Source: Micavibrio aeruginosavorus
GTDB lineage: Bacteria; Pseudomonadota; Alphaproteobacteria; Micavibrionales; Micavibrionaceae
Assembly: GCA_016432265.1 (NCBI GenBank)
Contig: CP066681.1
Coordinates: forward strand, 2,134,342 to 2,198,341
Reading direction: 5' to 3'
Length of the DNA stretch: 64,000 bases
Shown here: piece after piece, positions 8,634 to 17,040 of the stretch
Layout: every line of letters begins with the position of its first letter
How positions within the stretch are numbered: position 1 is the stretch's first letter
The notes under the pieces: model-generated
What the model saw: only the letters and a program-made list of their open reading frames with translations
The model's database searches: none
Told to the model about the DNA's origin: nothing
Translations under genes and position numbers: made by a program

Positions 8634-9662
8634 ATGACTCTTTCGCCTCTCGCCCGCCGCCGCCTGAAACAATTCCGCGCCAACAAACGCGGATTTTGGT
8701 CGCTCTGGATATTCCTGAGCCTTCTGGCGCTGGCGCTGCTCTCGCCGGTGGTCGCGAACGACAAACCCATCATGCTCGGCTTTGAAGGGAAGCTATATGC
8801 GCCGATCTTTAAAACCTACCCCGAAACGGCGTTCGGCGGCGACTTCGAAACCGAAGCCGATTACCGCGACCCTTACGTCAAGGAACTGATTGAAGCCAAA
8901 GGCGGCTGGATGATCTGGCCGCCGATCCGCTTCTCATACGATACCGTGAACTACAACCTGCCGACACCGGCCCCTTCCGCGCCGACAACCGAGAACATCC
9001 TCGGCACCGACGATCAGGGCCGCGATGTCGCCGCCCGCGTCTTATACGGTTTTCGCATTTCCGTCCTCTTTGGCCTGACCCTGACGCTGGTCAGTTCCCT
9101 GATCGGCATTACCGCTGGCGCGTTTCAGGGTTATTACGGCGGCTGGCTTGATCTGGTGATGCAGCGCTTCATCGAGATATGGTCATCACTGCCCTCGCTT
9201 TATATCCTGATTATATTCTCGGCGATGTTCGTTCCCGGATTTTGGACGTTGCTGCTGATCCTTCTGCTTTTCTCCTGGGTGGGGCTGGTCGATGTGGTGC
9301 GTGCTGAATTCCTGCGTACGCGAAACTTCGATTATGTCCGCGCCGCCCACGCGCTCGGCGTTTCCAATTTCACGATCATGCGACGCCACGTCCTTCCGAA
9401 TGCTATGGTCGCCACCATGACGTTGATGCCGTTTATCCTGACGGGATCGATCACGGCCCTGACGTCGCTCGATTTCCTTGGGTTGGGTCTTCCACCCGGC
9501 TCGCCGTCGCTGGGCGAATTGCTGGCGCAGGGCAAGAACAACCTGCAGGCGCCGTGGCTTGGCTTTACCGCCTTCATCTCTCTGGCGCTGATGCTCTCCC
9601 TGCTGACCTTTATCGGTGAGGCGGTGCGCGATGCCTTCGATCCCCGTAAAACCACGCTATAG
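8634..9662 (+). CDS. yejE: Oligopeptide ABC transporter permease YejE
   Basis: Second inner-membrane permease of the Yej peptide importer. At 342 residues it matches the ~341 of YejE. It begins with a basic cytoplasmic segment (RRRLKQFRANKRGFWSLWIF) and a first membrane helix. A long periplasmic insertion follows (about residues 35-120), characteristic of YejE, with GGWMIWPPIRFSYDTVNYNLPTP-like sequence. The BPD_transp_1 core contains LGTDDQGRDVAARVLYG and the coupling loop YVRAAHALGVSNFTIMRRHV. A run of five Gs immediately precedes the ATG as ribosome site. The terminus EAVRDAFDPRK is typical. Confidence 0.93.
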   Translation: MTLSPLARRRLKQFRANKRGFWSLWIFLSLLALALLSPVVANDKPIMLGFEGKLYAPIFKTYPETAFGGDFETEADYRDPYVKELIEAKGGWMIWPPIRFSYDTVNYNLPTPAPSAPTTENILGTDDQGRDVAARVLYGFRISVLFGLTLTLVSSLIGITAGAFQGYYGGWLDLVMQRFIEIWSSLPSLYILIIFSAMFVPGFWTLLLILLLFSWVGLVDVVRAEFLRTRNFDYVRAAHALGVSNFTIMRRHVLPNAMVATMTLMPFILTGSITALTSLDFLGLGLPPGSPSLGELLAQGKNNLQAPWLGFTAFISLALMLSLLTFIGEAVRDAFDPRKTTL

Positions 9663-9760
9663 TGCATTGCAGCATAATCTCCGTTTGCTCCACCCACCCC
9701 CCTGTGCCAAAGTTTCCCGAATATAAACGATAACAATATCCGAACAGGGACTTCGATTTG

Positions 9761-10504
9761 ATGAGCACGCCATTACCCGGTGCGTTGCGTCTGGCATTTT
9801 CCACCGCCGCCCACCAGCCCGCGATAAAACGACTGTTCGACCCGGCAATCAAAAACAGCATCGACCCTGATGGCCAGGTCGCCGGACGCGAAGGTGAAAC
9901 GTTTTCCCGTCACGTCGTGCAAGGCCATGCCGCCGTTCTGGAAGACGGGCAAGGCAACACCCATACCCTGACCATGGCATGGCATCTCGCCGCCTCCGGC
10001 GATACGCAGCCCCGCCCCCGCCACATCGAAATCGGCACGGCGCTCACGTGCCTTCCCGGCTTTCACAGCGCTAGCGTCGTGACATCGGCGCTGGCGCTGG
10101 CGGAATGGTGGCGACCGACCCTTCCTCGCGGTCTGATCGCGGCAGAGGTCGGCAACGACAACATCCCGTCGGTCAAACTGTTTCGTAACACGTTAGGCTG
10201 GCGGCCGCTCAAAGATCCGAAGGCGATCCGTGAGATCAACGGTCTCTCCTACGCGAATGTTGTCGATTACAGTCATACGGATGACAGCAAGACCTGGTAT
10301 GTCTGCGCGCGCGCCGCCCGCGTCAAGGCGGCAGCGACGTTGCTGGCCTTCATGGATCGCGGCAACCTGATTCACAAAGACGGGCGGAGCATTCCGCTAG
10401 ACTTGTCGGCGCTGGCCTCTATCGGCCTCACACGACCTCACCTGGAAGCATTAGCCCGGGGAATAACGACCAAAAAAGACCTGAGGTCTCTTCCCCTTGC
10501 ATAG
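9761..10504 (+). CDS. GNAT-like N-acetyltransferase domain protein
   Basis: A 247-residue cytosolic protein whose middle resembles the GNAT fold: residues 88-147 run through an IEIGTALTCLPGFH strand, a helix, and the element EVGNDNIPSVKLFRNTLGW, a common GNAT motif where N-x-x-S packs near the acetyl-CoA. The classical pyrophosphate loop (Q/RxxGxG/A) is not clear, so activity is uncertain. The C-terminal ~60 residues form a separate helical extension. The ATG at 9761 is preferred over a TTG one codon earlier because of the ribosome site CAGGGA at 9745-9750. It lies just after yejE. Substrate unknown. Confidence 0.55.
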   Translation: MSTPLPGALRLAFSTAAHQPAIKRLFDPAIKNSIDPDGQVAGREGETFSRHVVQGHAAVLEDGQGNTHTLTMAWHLAASGDTQPRPRHIEIGTALTCLPGFHSASVVTSALALAEWWRPTLPRGLIAAEVGNDNIPSVKLFRNTLGWRPLKDPKAIREINGLSYANVVDYSHTDDSKTWYVCARAARVKAAATLLAFMDRGNLIHKDGRSIPLDLSALASIGLTRPHLEALARGITTKKDLRSLPLA

Positions 10505-10689
10505 ACAGTTCTGGGTGTCTTAAAGGTTGTTTCGTGCCCGCCGCTGCATAGCCAAGCAATTTTATTGCCTGTCTTTACAAATAAGTAGTCAATATATTGC
10601 TCTGCAGCATAAGTTGGGGCTTGCCCAATTTCGCAAAGCAACATTAATTATGGCCTTATGCGCCGCAATAATAATCAGGGGGTAAATCC

Positions 10690-11403
10690 ATGACAGCTTC
10701 TATCAATACGCAAAGCCACTTTAATAATGCTGCAGCCCACGCAAAACCCGTCACGATTGAAACACCGCGACTGATCCTGCGTGAAACACAGCATACCGAC
10801 ATTGACTCCTTCCGCGATATCACAACTCGCCCTGATTTTTACTACTATTGCTTCGACGGCAGTGAAAACAAACTCAGGGAGTTCATGGATGTCTCGGTCA
10901 GAACGCAAACTCCGGATCCATCGACAGGACTGCGCGAGAAATTCATGCTGGCAGTCACCCTCAAAGACAGCGGCAAGGTCATCGGCCATGCCAGCTTGAT
11001 GCGCATCGAAGAATACACCTTGCCGATGGCCGATGTGGATTATGAAGCGGCCTACTTTATAGACAGCCATCATAACGGCCATGGCTACGGGCAGGAAGCT
11101 TTGCTCAACACCATGCATTACGGCTTCTCGGAACTGGGATTGCCGGGGCTGGGATCGGTGCAGGAACTCGACAACGCCAAAGCGATCGCGATCGCGTCAA
11201 AGGTCTTGGGCTTCAAAAAAGTCGGTGAATGCGTTGGCCAAACAGTCAAAGGCCCCAAGCAACATCAGGTTTGTATCGTCGTACCGGATGATTTCTATCC
11301 CCTGCGCGCGAACGACAAGCAAGTCTATATTGCGCCTGATGCCTTGTTGCGTGCGAACAGACTGGCAGCAACTGCGCTTGACTCGAAGCCGTCAGCCCCT
11401 TAG
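10690..11403 (+). CDS. GNAT family N-acetyltransferase (RimJ/RimL type)
   Basis: Acetyltransferase of the Acetyltransf_3 group. The opening TPRLILRETQHTDIDSF (residues 25-41) is the usual RimJ/RimL start, and the acetyl-CoA loop is at about residues 127-138 (HHNGHGYGQEAL). The helix GFSELGLPGL and the late NAKAIAIASKVLGFKKVGE element are also typical. A ribosome site CAGGGGG precedes the ATG. Members acetylate ribosomal-protein N-termini, amino acids or small amines; the substrate here cannot be told. About 185 bases of gene-free sequence separate it from the previous gene, so it likely has its own promoter. Confidence 0.8.
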   Translation: MTASINTQSHFNNAAAHAKPVTIETPRLILRETQHTDIDSFRDITTRPDFYYYCFDGSENKLREFMDVSVRTQTPDPSTGLREKFMLAVTLKDSGKVIGHASLMRIEEYTLPMADVDYEAAYFIDSHHNGHGYGQEALLNTMHYGFSELGLPGLGSVQELDNAKAIAIASKVLGFKKVGECVGQTVKGPKQHQVCIVVPDDFYPLRANDKQVYIAPDALLRANRLAATALDSKPSAP

Positions 11404-11447
11404 ATTTTGCACCGCAACATTATTCACCGCCTCAAAACAAGGATGCC

Positions 11448-12887
11448 ATGATGAGCTACGAAATCCTGAGTCTGCCTGCTGCAAAAATTCTGGAGGCCTA
11501 CAAAAAGAAAACCCTCTCGCCTGTCGATGTGGCTAAGGCATGCTTCGCGCAGATCGGGAAATACCAACCGTCCCTCAACCCTTTCATCATCGTCGCCGAC
11601 GAAGTCGACCTGCTCAGACAGGCCAAAGAATCCGAAGCCCGCTGGGCCAAGGAAACACCGAACGGGATTATCGACGGCCTTCCTGTGACCATCAAGGACG
11701 ATTGCGATATCAAGGGGTGGCCAATGCGCGAAGGCTCTTTGACTACATCCGACAAACCTGCAACCGCCGACGGCCCGCAACCCCAGCGCCTGCGCGAAGC
11801 CGGGGCCATATTCCTCGGTAAAACCAACATGCCGGAGTTCGGGCATAAAAGCGCAACCGACAGCACGCTTTCCGGCATTACGCGCAACCCCTGGAATCCG
11901 GACAGGACAACAGGCGGCTCCTCGGGTGGGGAAGGAATTGCCGCCGCTACCGGCATGGGCTGGTTCCATCTGGGCAGCGACGGCGGCGGATCCATCCGTA
12001 TTCCGGCCTGCTATTGCGGCATATATGGAATCAAGCCTACAACAGGTCTGGTGCCTGAAATGCCGCCCGGCCCCTTCTCGGGCATCGCCACGTCAGGCCC
12101 GCTGACACGCCATGTCGAAGACGCGGCGATGATGCTGGACATCATATCACAGCCCGATCTGCGCGACTGGTTCACTGTGCCGTATGAGCAGCGCAATTTC
12201 TATAAGAACATCAACAACACCCCGAAAAACCTGAAAATCGCCTATGCGCGCACGGTCAACGGCGAACCCGTGGATTCAGACGTCGCCGAGCATGTCGAGG
12301 CCGCCGTAAAGAAGTTGCAGGGCATGGGAACGGTTGAAGAAATCACCCTTGATATACCCAACCTTGTAGAGAACTGGAACGCCCACTGGATGACGATTGC
12401 CAACTGGGTGACGCATAAAAAACCGGAAGCCGACCGCGCAAAGCTGGAGCGTTACTTCCGCGACTGGGCCGCGCGCGGTGCGAAAATGGATCTGTACGAC
12501 CTTGTTGATGCCCAGCTTGAACGCGCCCGCATCGGCATCCAGATGAATATGCTTTTGGACAAGTACGATATTCTGGTTCTGCCTACCATGAACACGACAG
12601 CATACACGGTTGATCAGGGAGTCAACGCAGGAACCGATGGGAAACTAAAGGCATACAACAACCACATCCCGTTCACCTTCCCGGCCAATCTCACCAAGCA
12701 ACCGGCAGCATCGCTGCCGTGCGGGCTGGGGAGGGACGGGATGCCGGTCGGAATCCAGATCATGGCCGGCTTGCTGCGTGACGGGTTGGTTCTCAACGTC
12801 TCGCACGTCCTGCAACAGGAACTGAGGTTCGAGGACTGGATGGATCGCAATATGAGAAATTCAGGTCAGGTGAGAAAAACCGCTTAA
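11448..12887 (+). CDS. Amidase signature family protein
   Basis: Hydrolase of the amidase signature family (Ser-cisSer-Lys triad), which cleaves carboxamides to acid and ammonia. The predicted triad is Lys83 (in VTIKDD), Ser158 (in GGSSGGEG) and Ser182 (in GGGSIRIPA). The 479-residue length is normal. The C-terminal half carries the substrate-binding region and ends with the usual GLPVG-like pattern (RDGMPVGIQIMAG). No signal peptide, so cytosolic. AAGGA lies just upstream of two adjacent ATGs; the first was taken. It precedes the M20 amidohydrolase on the same strand. GatA is less likely because gatC and gatB are not beside it. Confidence 0.88.
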   Translation: MMSYEILSLPAAKILEAYKKKTLSPVDVAKACFAQIGKYQPSLNPFIIVADEVDLLRQAKESEARWAKETPNGIIDGLPVTIKDDCDIKGWPMREGSLTTSDKPATADGPQPQRLREAGAIFLGKTNMPEFGHKSATDSTLSGITRNPWNPDRTTGGSSGGEGIAAATGMGWFHLGSDGGGSIRIPACYCGIYGIKPTTGLVPEMPPGPFSGIATSGPLTRHVEDAAMMLDIISQPDLRDWFTVPYEQRNFYKNINNTPKNLKIAYARTVNGEPVDSDVAEHVEAAVKKLQGMGTVEEITLDIPNLVENWNAHWMTIANWVTHKKPEADRAKLERYFRDWAARGAKMDLYDLVDAQLERARIGIQMNMLLDKYDILVLPTMNTTAYTVDQGVNAGTDGKLKAYNNHIPFTFPANLTKQPAASLPCGLGRDGMPVGIQIMAGLLRDGLVLNVSHVLQQELRFEDWMDRNMRNSGQVRKTA

Positions 12888-12964
12888 TATCGCCCTTTAT
12901 TAATGGCGCGCTTGGGTTATATTATCCAAGCGCGCTTTGTTATTGTATTTCAGGGAGACAACAT

Positions 12965-14158
12965 ATGCCCGTTCTCAACCGTGCAGCCGACCTCAAGGAC
13001 GAAGCCACCGTCTGGCGCCGCGAGTTGCACCAGAACCCGCAAACGAAATACGAGGAGGAGTTCGCCTCGGCCCTCGTCGCGCAAAAGCTGACCGAGTGGG
13101 GTATCCCTTATAAAAAAGGCATCGCCAGGACAGGCATCGTGGCCACCATTACCGGACAGAAAAACGATTCCGGCAAGGGCATCGGTCTGCGCGCCGATAT
13201 GGATGCGCTCGATATTCTGGAGAAAAGCGGCCAACCTCACGCGTCAAAGACGCCAGGGAAAATGCATGCCTGCGGTCATGACGGGCATACCGCGACTCTG
13301 CTCGCGACCGCCAAATACCTCAACGAAACCAAAAATTTCAACGGGCAGGTGCATCTGGTTTTCCAGCCCGCGGAAGAAGGCGGCAACGGCGCCGACAAAA
13401 TGATCGAGGAAGGTTTGTTCCGCGATTATAAAATTGATTACATGTTCGGCGTGCATAACTGGCCCGGCCAGCCAATCGGCAAAATCGGCATGCGCGCCGG
13501 CCCGATCATGGCGTCGGTCGACGAATTCAACATCACGGTCAAAGGTGTGGGCGGCCATGCGGCCATGCCTCATCAGACCATCGACCCTATCGTGGTGACT
13601 TCACAGATCGTCAATGCTCTGCAATCGGTTGTAGCGCGTAATGTTGATCCGATTGATACGGTGGTCTTAAGTGTCACCAATTTCCATGCCGGATCCGGCG
13701 CGTTCAACATCATCCCCGATGAAGCTAGGCTGATCGGCACCGTTCGCACCTTCAGCAACGAAACCCGCGATAAAGTCATCGCCCGTATGAAGGCGATCAT
13801 CCATGGCGTCGCCTCCGCCATGGGGGCACAAGCCGAGCAGGAATTTATCTTTCACAACTATGCCACCATCAACAGCGCCGATGGCGTCGAGCTGGCGGCC
13901 AAAGCGGCGGCCGTAGTCGTCGGCGAGGGCAATGTCGATCTTGACACGCCGCCCAGCATGGGGGGTGAGGATTTCAGCGCCTATCTGCGTCAAAAGCCGG
14001 GGGCGTTTATCTTCATCGGCCAAGGCGTCAACGATAGCGATAGCCCGCATAACAAAGGCCTGCATCACCCCGGTTACGATTTCAACGACGACATCATCCC
14101 GATCGGTGTCAGCTACTTCGCTACCTTGGTGGAACAAGCCCTGCCCCTCAGCAAATAG
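12965..14158 (+). CDS. M20 family amidohydrolase (hippurate hydrolase-like)
   Basis: Metal-dependent amidohydrolase of the M20D group, related to N-acyl-amino-acid and hippurate hydrolases. Metal ligands are visible in order: Cys103 and His105 (HACGHDGHT), Glu137-Glu138 (PAEEGG), His164 (VHNWPG) and His368 near the end (GLHHPGYDFND). The dimerisation domain lies between (about residues 185-295). At 397 residues it is full length and lacks a signal peptide. The ribosome site CAGGGAG precedes ATG. Next to the amidase and near a peptide importer, it plausibly releases free amino acids from N-acylated substrates; the exact substrate is not determined. Confidence 0.9.
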   Translation: MPVLNRAADLKDEATVWRRELHQNPQTKYEEEFASALVAQKLTEWGIPYKKGIARTGIVATITGQKNDSGKGIGLRADMDALDILEKSGQPHASKTPGKMHACGHDGHTATLLATAKYLNETKNFNGQVHLVFQPAEEGGNGADKMIEEGLFRDYKIDYMFGVHNWPGQPIGKIGMRAGPIMASVDEFNITVKGVGGHAAMPHQTIDPIVVTSQIVNALQSVVARNVDPIDTVVLSVTNFHAGSGAFNIIPDEARLIGTVRTFSNETRDKVIARMKAIIHGVASAMGAQAEQEFIFHNYATINSADGVELAAKAAAVVVGEGNVDLDTPPSMGGEDFSAYLRQKPGAFIFIGQGVNDSDSPHNKGLHHPGYDFNDDIIPIGVSYFATLVEQALPLSK

Positions 14159-14265
14159 ATGCCCGCAGTTTTAGGGGTGTTTTATCCTTGACTTTTGGGC
14201 ACCCTTAAGGATTAGCCGTTTATAATATAAAAAGGGCAGGCTTTGCCCTGAAGGGGGGATTCGTC

Positions 14266-14583
14266 ATGCAACGCTGGCTTTGGCTTCCTGCATTCTTGAT
14301 GCTGGGATCACTTACCGCCCTGCCCGTGCAAGCGCAGGGCGGCCACGGCTCTTCCGGGGAATCCGCCCTGCCGCAGCTTGAAGAAAACCCTGAACAGGAG
14401 GAGAAAGCCTTGCAACCGGAAGACGCAGCGGCACCTTTGCCTGCTCCGGACGATGCCAATTACCCTGAAGATTTCAGCCCCACACCGGAAAAAACGATCC
14501 ATCACGACGCCTACAGCGCTTTCGGCGAAGATGAAACCGATCCACGCATTGAATGGGGAGGGGAGCCGCAAGTATCAGAATAA
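14266..14583 (+). CDS. Small secreted acidic protein of unknown function
   Basis: A 105-residue protein with a clear Sec signal peptide: Met-Gln-Arg, a hydrophobic core over residues 5-19, and a likely cleavage site after Ala23 (VQA|Q). The mature part is low-complexity and strongly acidic, rich in Glu, Pro and Ala, with no cysteine and no recognisable domain. A GGGGGG ribosome site lies 8 bases before the ATG. It is followed closely by the convergent thioesterase gene. It is probably periplasmic and possibly intrinsically disordered. Function unknown. Confidence 0.6.
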   Translation: MQRWLWLPAFLMLGSLTALPVQAQGGHGSSGESALPQLEENPEQEEKALQPEDAAAPLPAPDDANYPEDFSPTPEKTIHHDAYSAFGEDETDPRIEWGGEPQVSE

Positions 14584-14603
14584 GATATCCGGATATAGGC
14601 CGA

Positions 14604-15479
14604 TCAGGGGGCAGGAGACGCGCCGATAGGCACAGGTTTAAGCGCATTGTCGACCGCGACATAGGTAAACAGTCCCTCCGTCACTTTCTCATGCAACCCG
14701 GTGCCGCTCCTTCTTGCCCAAGCCTCAATATTGACAGAGACGGATGTTTTCCCCAACCGCGATAGCTGAGTGTAAAAAGTAACCTCATCGCCTACGAGAA
14801 CCGGTTTGTGAAAGGTCATGGCATCAAGCGCCACATTCGCAACCCGGTGCCCTCCTGCTATCTGTGTTGCAAAACCTGAAGCGGCATCATCCATACGAGA
14901 CAGGAGCCATCCGCCGAAAATGTCGCCCAGCGCGTTGGTATTGCGCTGGTCAGGCGTCAAAACCAACGCCGCGTTACCGAGAGGTGTCAAACTCTGGCTA
15001 ACAACTGCGCCAGCCTTCCGCCCGGCGCCCGGCGGAACAAGAACGGGGTTCTGCGCATTATTGTTCGTCAATATTTCTACAGGCTTGCGCTGGGCGTCAA
15101 TCGCCACAAAAGTAAAGAGGCCCTCTGTGACCATTTCAACACCCCTGGCGCTGCGCCGGTCGGCCCATACTTCCGTTTTGATGGTGACGGAAGACCGCCC
15201 CTGCCGTGCAACCTCTGTAAATATTTTGACCAGATCGCCAACAAAAAGCGGCTTCTTGAACACCATGGCGTCGATGCCTACCGTTACGGCGCGGCCCTGA
15301 TGCGCTTTATCGCCGGCATATATATATTCATGCGCCCGCCGCCCCGAGGCCTTGTCCATCTCCGAAAGCAGCCAACCTGCGCTCACCCTGTTCTCCGTGA
15401 CGGTATCCGCCGGCATGGGCTGAAGCTGGAAAGTCAGGATTTTATCCTGCGTGACGCGCGGTCTTGTATGGATAGGCAT
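14604..15479 (-). CDS. Double-hotdog acyl-CoA thioesterase
   Basis: Cytosolic thioesterase built from two hotdog domains in one 291-residue chain. Residues ~10-125 and ~160-280 repeat the same landmarks: AGWLLSEMDKASG and GGWLLSRMDDAASG on the central helix, AVTVGIDAMVFKKPLFVGDLV and NVALDAMTFHKPVLVGDEV on the following strand, then VTEGLFTFVAID and VTEGLFTYVAVD. The conserved Asp in each helix (EMDKA, RMDDA) is the expected catalytic residue. The ATG at 15479 was chosen because GGGGAG lies eight bases upstream; longer in-frame starts lack this. It would hydrolyse acyl-CoA to free fatty acid and CoA. Confidence 0.85.
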   Translation of the reverse strand: MPIHTRPRVTQDKILTFQLQPMPADTVTENRVSAGWLLSEMDKASGRRAHEYIYAGDKAHQGRAVTVGIDAMVFKKPLFVGDLVKIFTEVARQGRSSVTIKTEVWADRRSARGVEMVTEGLFTFVAIDAQRKPVEILTNNNAQNPVLVPPGAGRKAGAVVSQSLTPLGNAALVLTPDQRNTNALGDIFGGWLLSRMDDAASGFATQIAGGHRVANVALDAMTFHKPVLVGDEVTFYTQLSRLGKTSVSVNIEAWARRSGTGLHEKVTEGLFTYVAVDNALKPVPIGASPAP

Positions 15480-15855
15480 AACCATTTCTCCCCATATTAA
15501 AACTCTTGTTTTTCTGCATCTTAATTTGAGGAGAGGGCGAATGCACGGCTTTTCCTCGACCCTGCCTGCAGGGCGCGCGGAGGGCATACCTCAAAAAAAA
15601 TGTCCTTTCTGCCCCGGCAAGGGATATTTTTGTTTGACAGGGGCAGGCTATAAACCTTATCAGTAGATTCATGGCACTGCACAAACTCTCAGAAGGCATC
15701 CCGCGCCTGCGACCGCGACGTACTTCCCGCCCGGCGGCGGCGTAAGGCGTCAGGTCTTTATGGAGCAAGTTCCCTTCCTTCTCAAAACCTGACGAATTAT
15801 CCCCGACGGCGGTCAGCGACAAGCCCACCACCGATTAAGCAGGATTGAGACAGAG
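15480..15855. other. Gene-free interval of 376 bases with several inverted repeats
   Basis: No convincing protein gene. Inverted repeats are: GCCCTGC/GCAGGGC around 15562-15577; CTGCCCC/GGGGCAG spanning about 15609-15646; and CGTCAGGT (15748-15755) with ACCTGACG (15787-15794). A TTGACA occurs at 15634-15639 but without a clear -10 box at normal spacing. A 24-codon arginine-rich frame starts at 15671. It lies between the divergent thioesterase and GNAT genes and so must hold their control regions; a structured RNA is possible but unproven. Confidence 0.4.
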
Positions 15856-16392
15856 ATGAGCGACATGCAGGAAAGCCTCCAAGGCTCCGACATACCTTCC
15901 CTTCAGGATTTTAATCTGGCATCAGGCGCCTATCGCATGGTGCTACTGGGGATTGACGATGTACCGTGCATGGTCGCCTTGCAAGACCGGACAGGTTGCG
16001 AGAATATTGTGCCGCGTACGATAGATTACTATTACACTCACCTCTTCACCGGCCAATGCGCCCTTGGCATTCGCGATAGCGAAGGAGTTCTGGTCGCGCA
16101 AGGATTGATTAAATGCGACGGAGGGGGCTCCCTGATCCAGAACGTTCTGGTTGACCCCGCCCATCGCGGACAAAAACTAAGCTCGCGGCTGATTACACAA
16201 TGGCTGGAATTGCTGAAGGAATCCGGCATCGGTTTCGCGCAAGCCCGCGTCAGGATCGACAATCACTCCAGCCTGCATAATTTTCTGGCCTGTGGCATGG
16301 ACATCACCCAGACCATTCCCAGCCCGGAAGATCCGCGCTATATGGTTCACGTGCTCACGAAAGTGGTAAAGGACGGGTTTGCGCCGCAATAG
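15856..16392 (+). CDS. GNAT family N-acetyltransferase
   Basis: A 178-residue single-domain GNAT protein. The central strand and acetyl-CoA loop are clear at about residues 94-112 (LIQNVLVDPAHRGQKLSSRLI, with the R-G-Q-K-L-S pyrophosphate loop). A late NHSSLHNFLACGMD element matches motif B (asparagine plus helix then GF/GM). It likely acetylates a small amine or a protein N-terminus; the substrate is unknown. It has no signal peptide. The upstream gene-free interval presumably holds its promoter, and a coiled-coil gene converges on it from the other strand. Confidence 0.75.
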   Translation: MSDMQESLQGSDIPSLQDFNLASGAYRMVLLGIDDVPCMVALQDRTGCENIVPRTIDYYYTHLFTGQCALGIRDSEGVLVAQGLIKCDGGGSLIQNVLVDPAHRGQKLSSRLITQWLELLKESGIGFAQARVRIDNHSSLHNFLACGMDITQTIPSPEDPRYMVHVLTKVVKDGFAPQ

Positions 16393-16414
16393 CGGCACCA
16401 AGGGCAGTCAACGC

Positions 16415-16921
16415 CTAAACCGTTTTATCGACCAGAGCGCCTTTGGACTTTTCCAGAAGCTTCTTGACTTCATCGCTCAGTTCGGCCTCGGGTTCCTTGC
16501 CTTCAGCGCGAAGCTTGGCCCGTGCCAGCAAATCGTCAGCGCTGATGGGGGCATTCCGTTTCTCTTCTTCAAGGCGTTCAAGTTCCGCTTGCTTGGCAGC
16601 GGCTTCGTCGTTGGCTTTTTTCAGCTTGGCCTGCTGCTTGCCCACCAGATCATTCACTTCCTTGGTCAGCGAATCCATAATCGCGCCACTGGGATCAAGG
16701 CCGGGGAAATTGGAATAGGTATAAATTTGCCCCTTTAACTGGGCGACCTTGGCGTTGATATACCAGTCCTGTTCCGTATACGGCTCATCATCCGTACCGA
16801 CTTTGTAACGGGCCGCTTCTTCCTGCTGCTGCTTAATGAGTTTCTGCACCGGCGAAAGATTCGCGGTACTGGTCGTGGTGGGGGTCGCTCCTGCGCCCGA
16901 TGTCACTGATCCTACAGCCAT
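16415..16921 (-). CDS. Hypothetical coiled-coil protein
   Basis: Not recognised. The 168-residue protein has a Ser/Thr/Gly-rich N-terminus (GATPTTTSTANLS) and a PVQKLIKQQQEEAARYK helix. A central hydrophobic/aromatic patch (DWYINAKVAQLKGQIYTYSNFPG) precedes a strong coiled coil over about residues 85-120 (KEVNDLVGKQQAKLKKANDEAAAKQAELERLEEEK has heptad-like spacing). It then has a charged tail. No signal peptide or membrane helix. A perfect TATAAT lies six bases before the ATG and there is no ribosome site, suggesting a leaderless message. The pattern of short N-terminal Ser/Thr stretch plus coiled coil recalls flagellar or secretion-associated proteins, but this is only a resemblance. Confidence 0.6.
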   Translation of the reverse strand: MAVGSVTSGAGATPTTTSTANLSPVQKLIKQQQEEAARYKVGTDDEPYTEQDWYINAKVAQLKGQIYTYSNFPGLDPSGAIMDSLTKEVNDLVGKQQAKLKKANDEAAAKQAELERLEEEKRNAPISADDLLARAKLRAEGKEPEAELSDEVKKLLEKSKGALVDKTV

Positions 16922-16927
16922 AATTCC

Positions 16928-16933
16928 ATTATA
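16928..16933 (-). promoter_or_regulatory. -10 box (TATAAT) six bases before a start codon
   Basis: On the minus strand a consensus TATAAT is separated from the ATG at 16921 by six bases, placing the expected transcription start at the A of the ATG. The -35 region is not obvious. No Shine-Dalgarno sequence is present. Confidence 0.45.
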
Positions 16934-17040
16934 CCCTATCTAGCGGTTAACAAGAGGTTAAAATGATTTTCCGGAATCAAATTCCGCCGGAAATCTGTCA
17001 TTTTTGGCTATAAGTGTTATTGCAAGAAGCGTTCCAGTTG

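Noticed and set aside
11448-12887. GatA subunit of the Asp/Glu-tRNA amidotransferase
   Set aside because: Although the amidase signature fits, gatC and gatB are not adjacent and the neighbours are catabolic; a general amidase is the safer call.
15671-15745. 24-codon arginine-rich frame in the 15.5-15.9 kb gap
   Set aside because: Too short to judge, no ribosome site, and composition expected by chance; kept only as part of the gap description.
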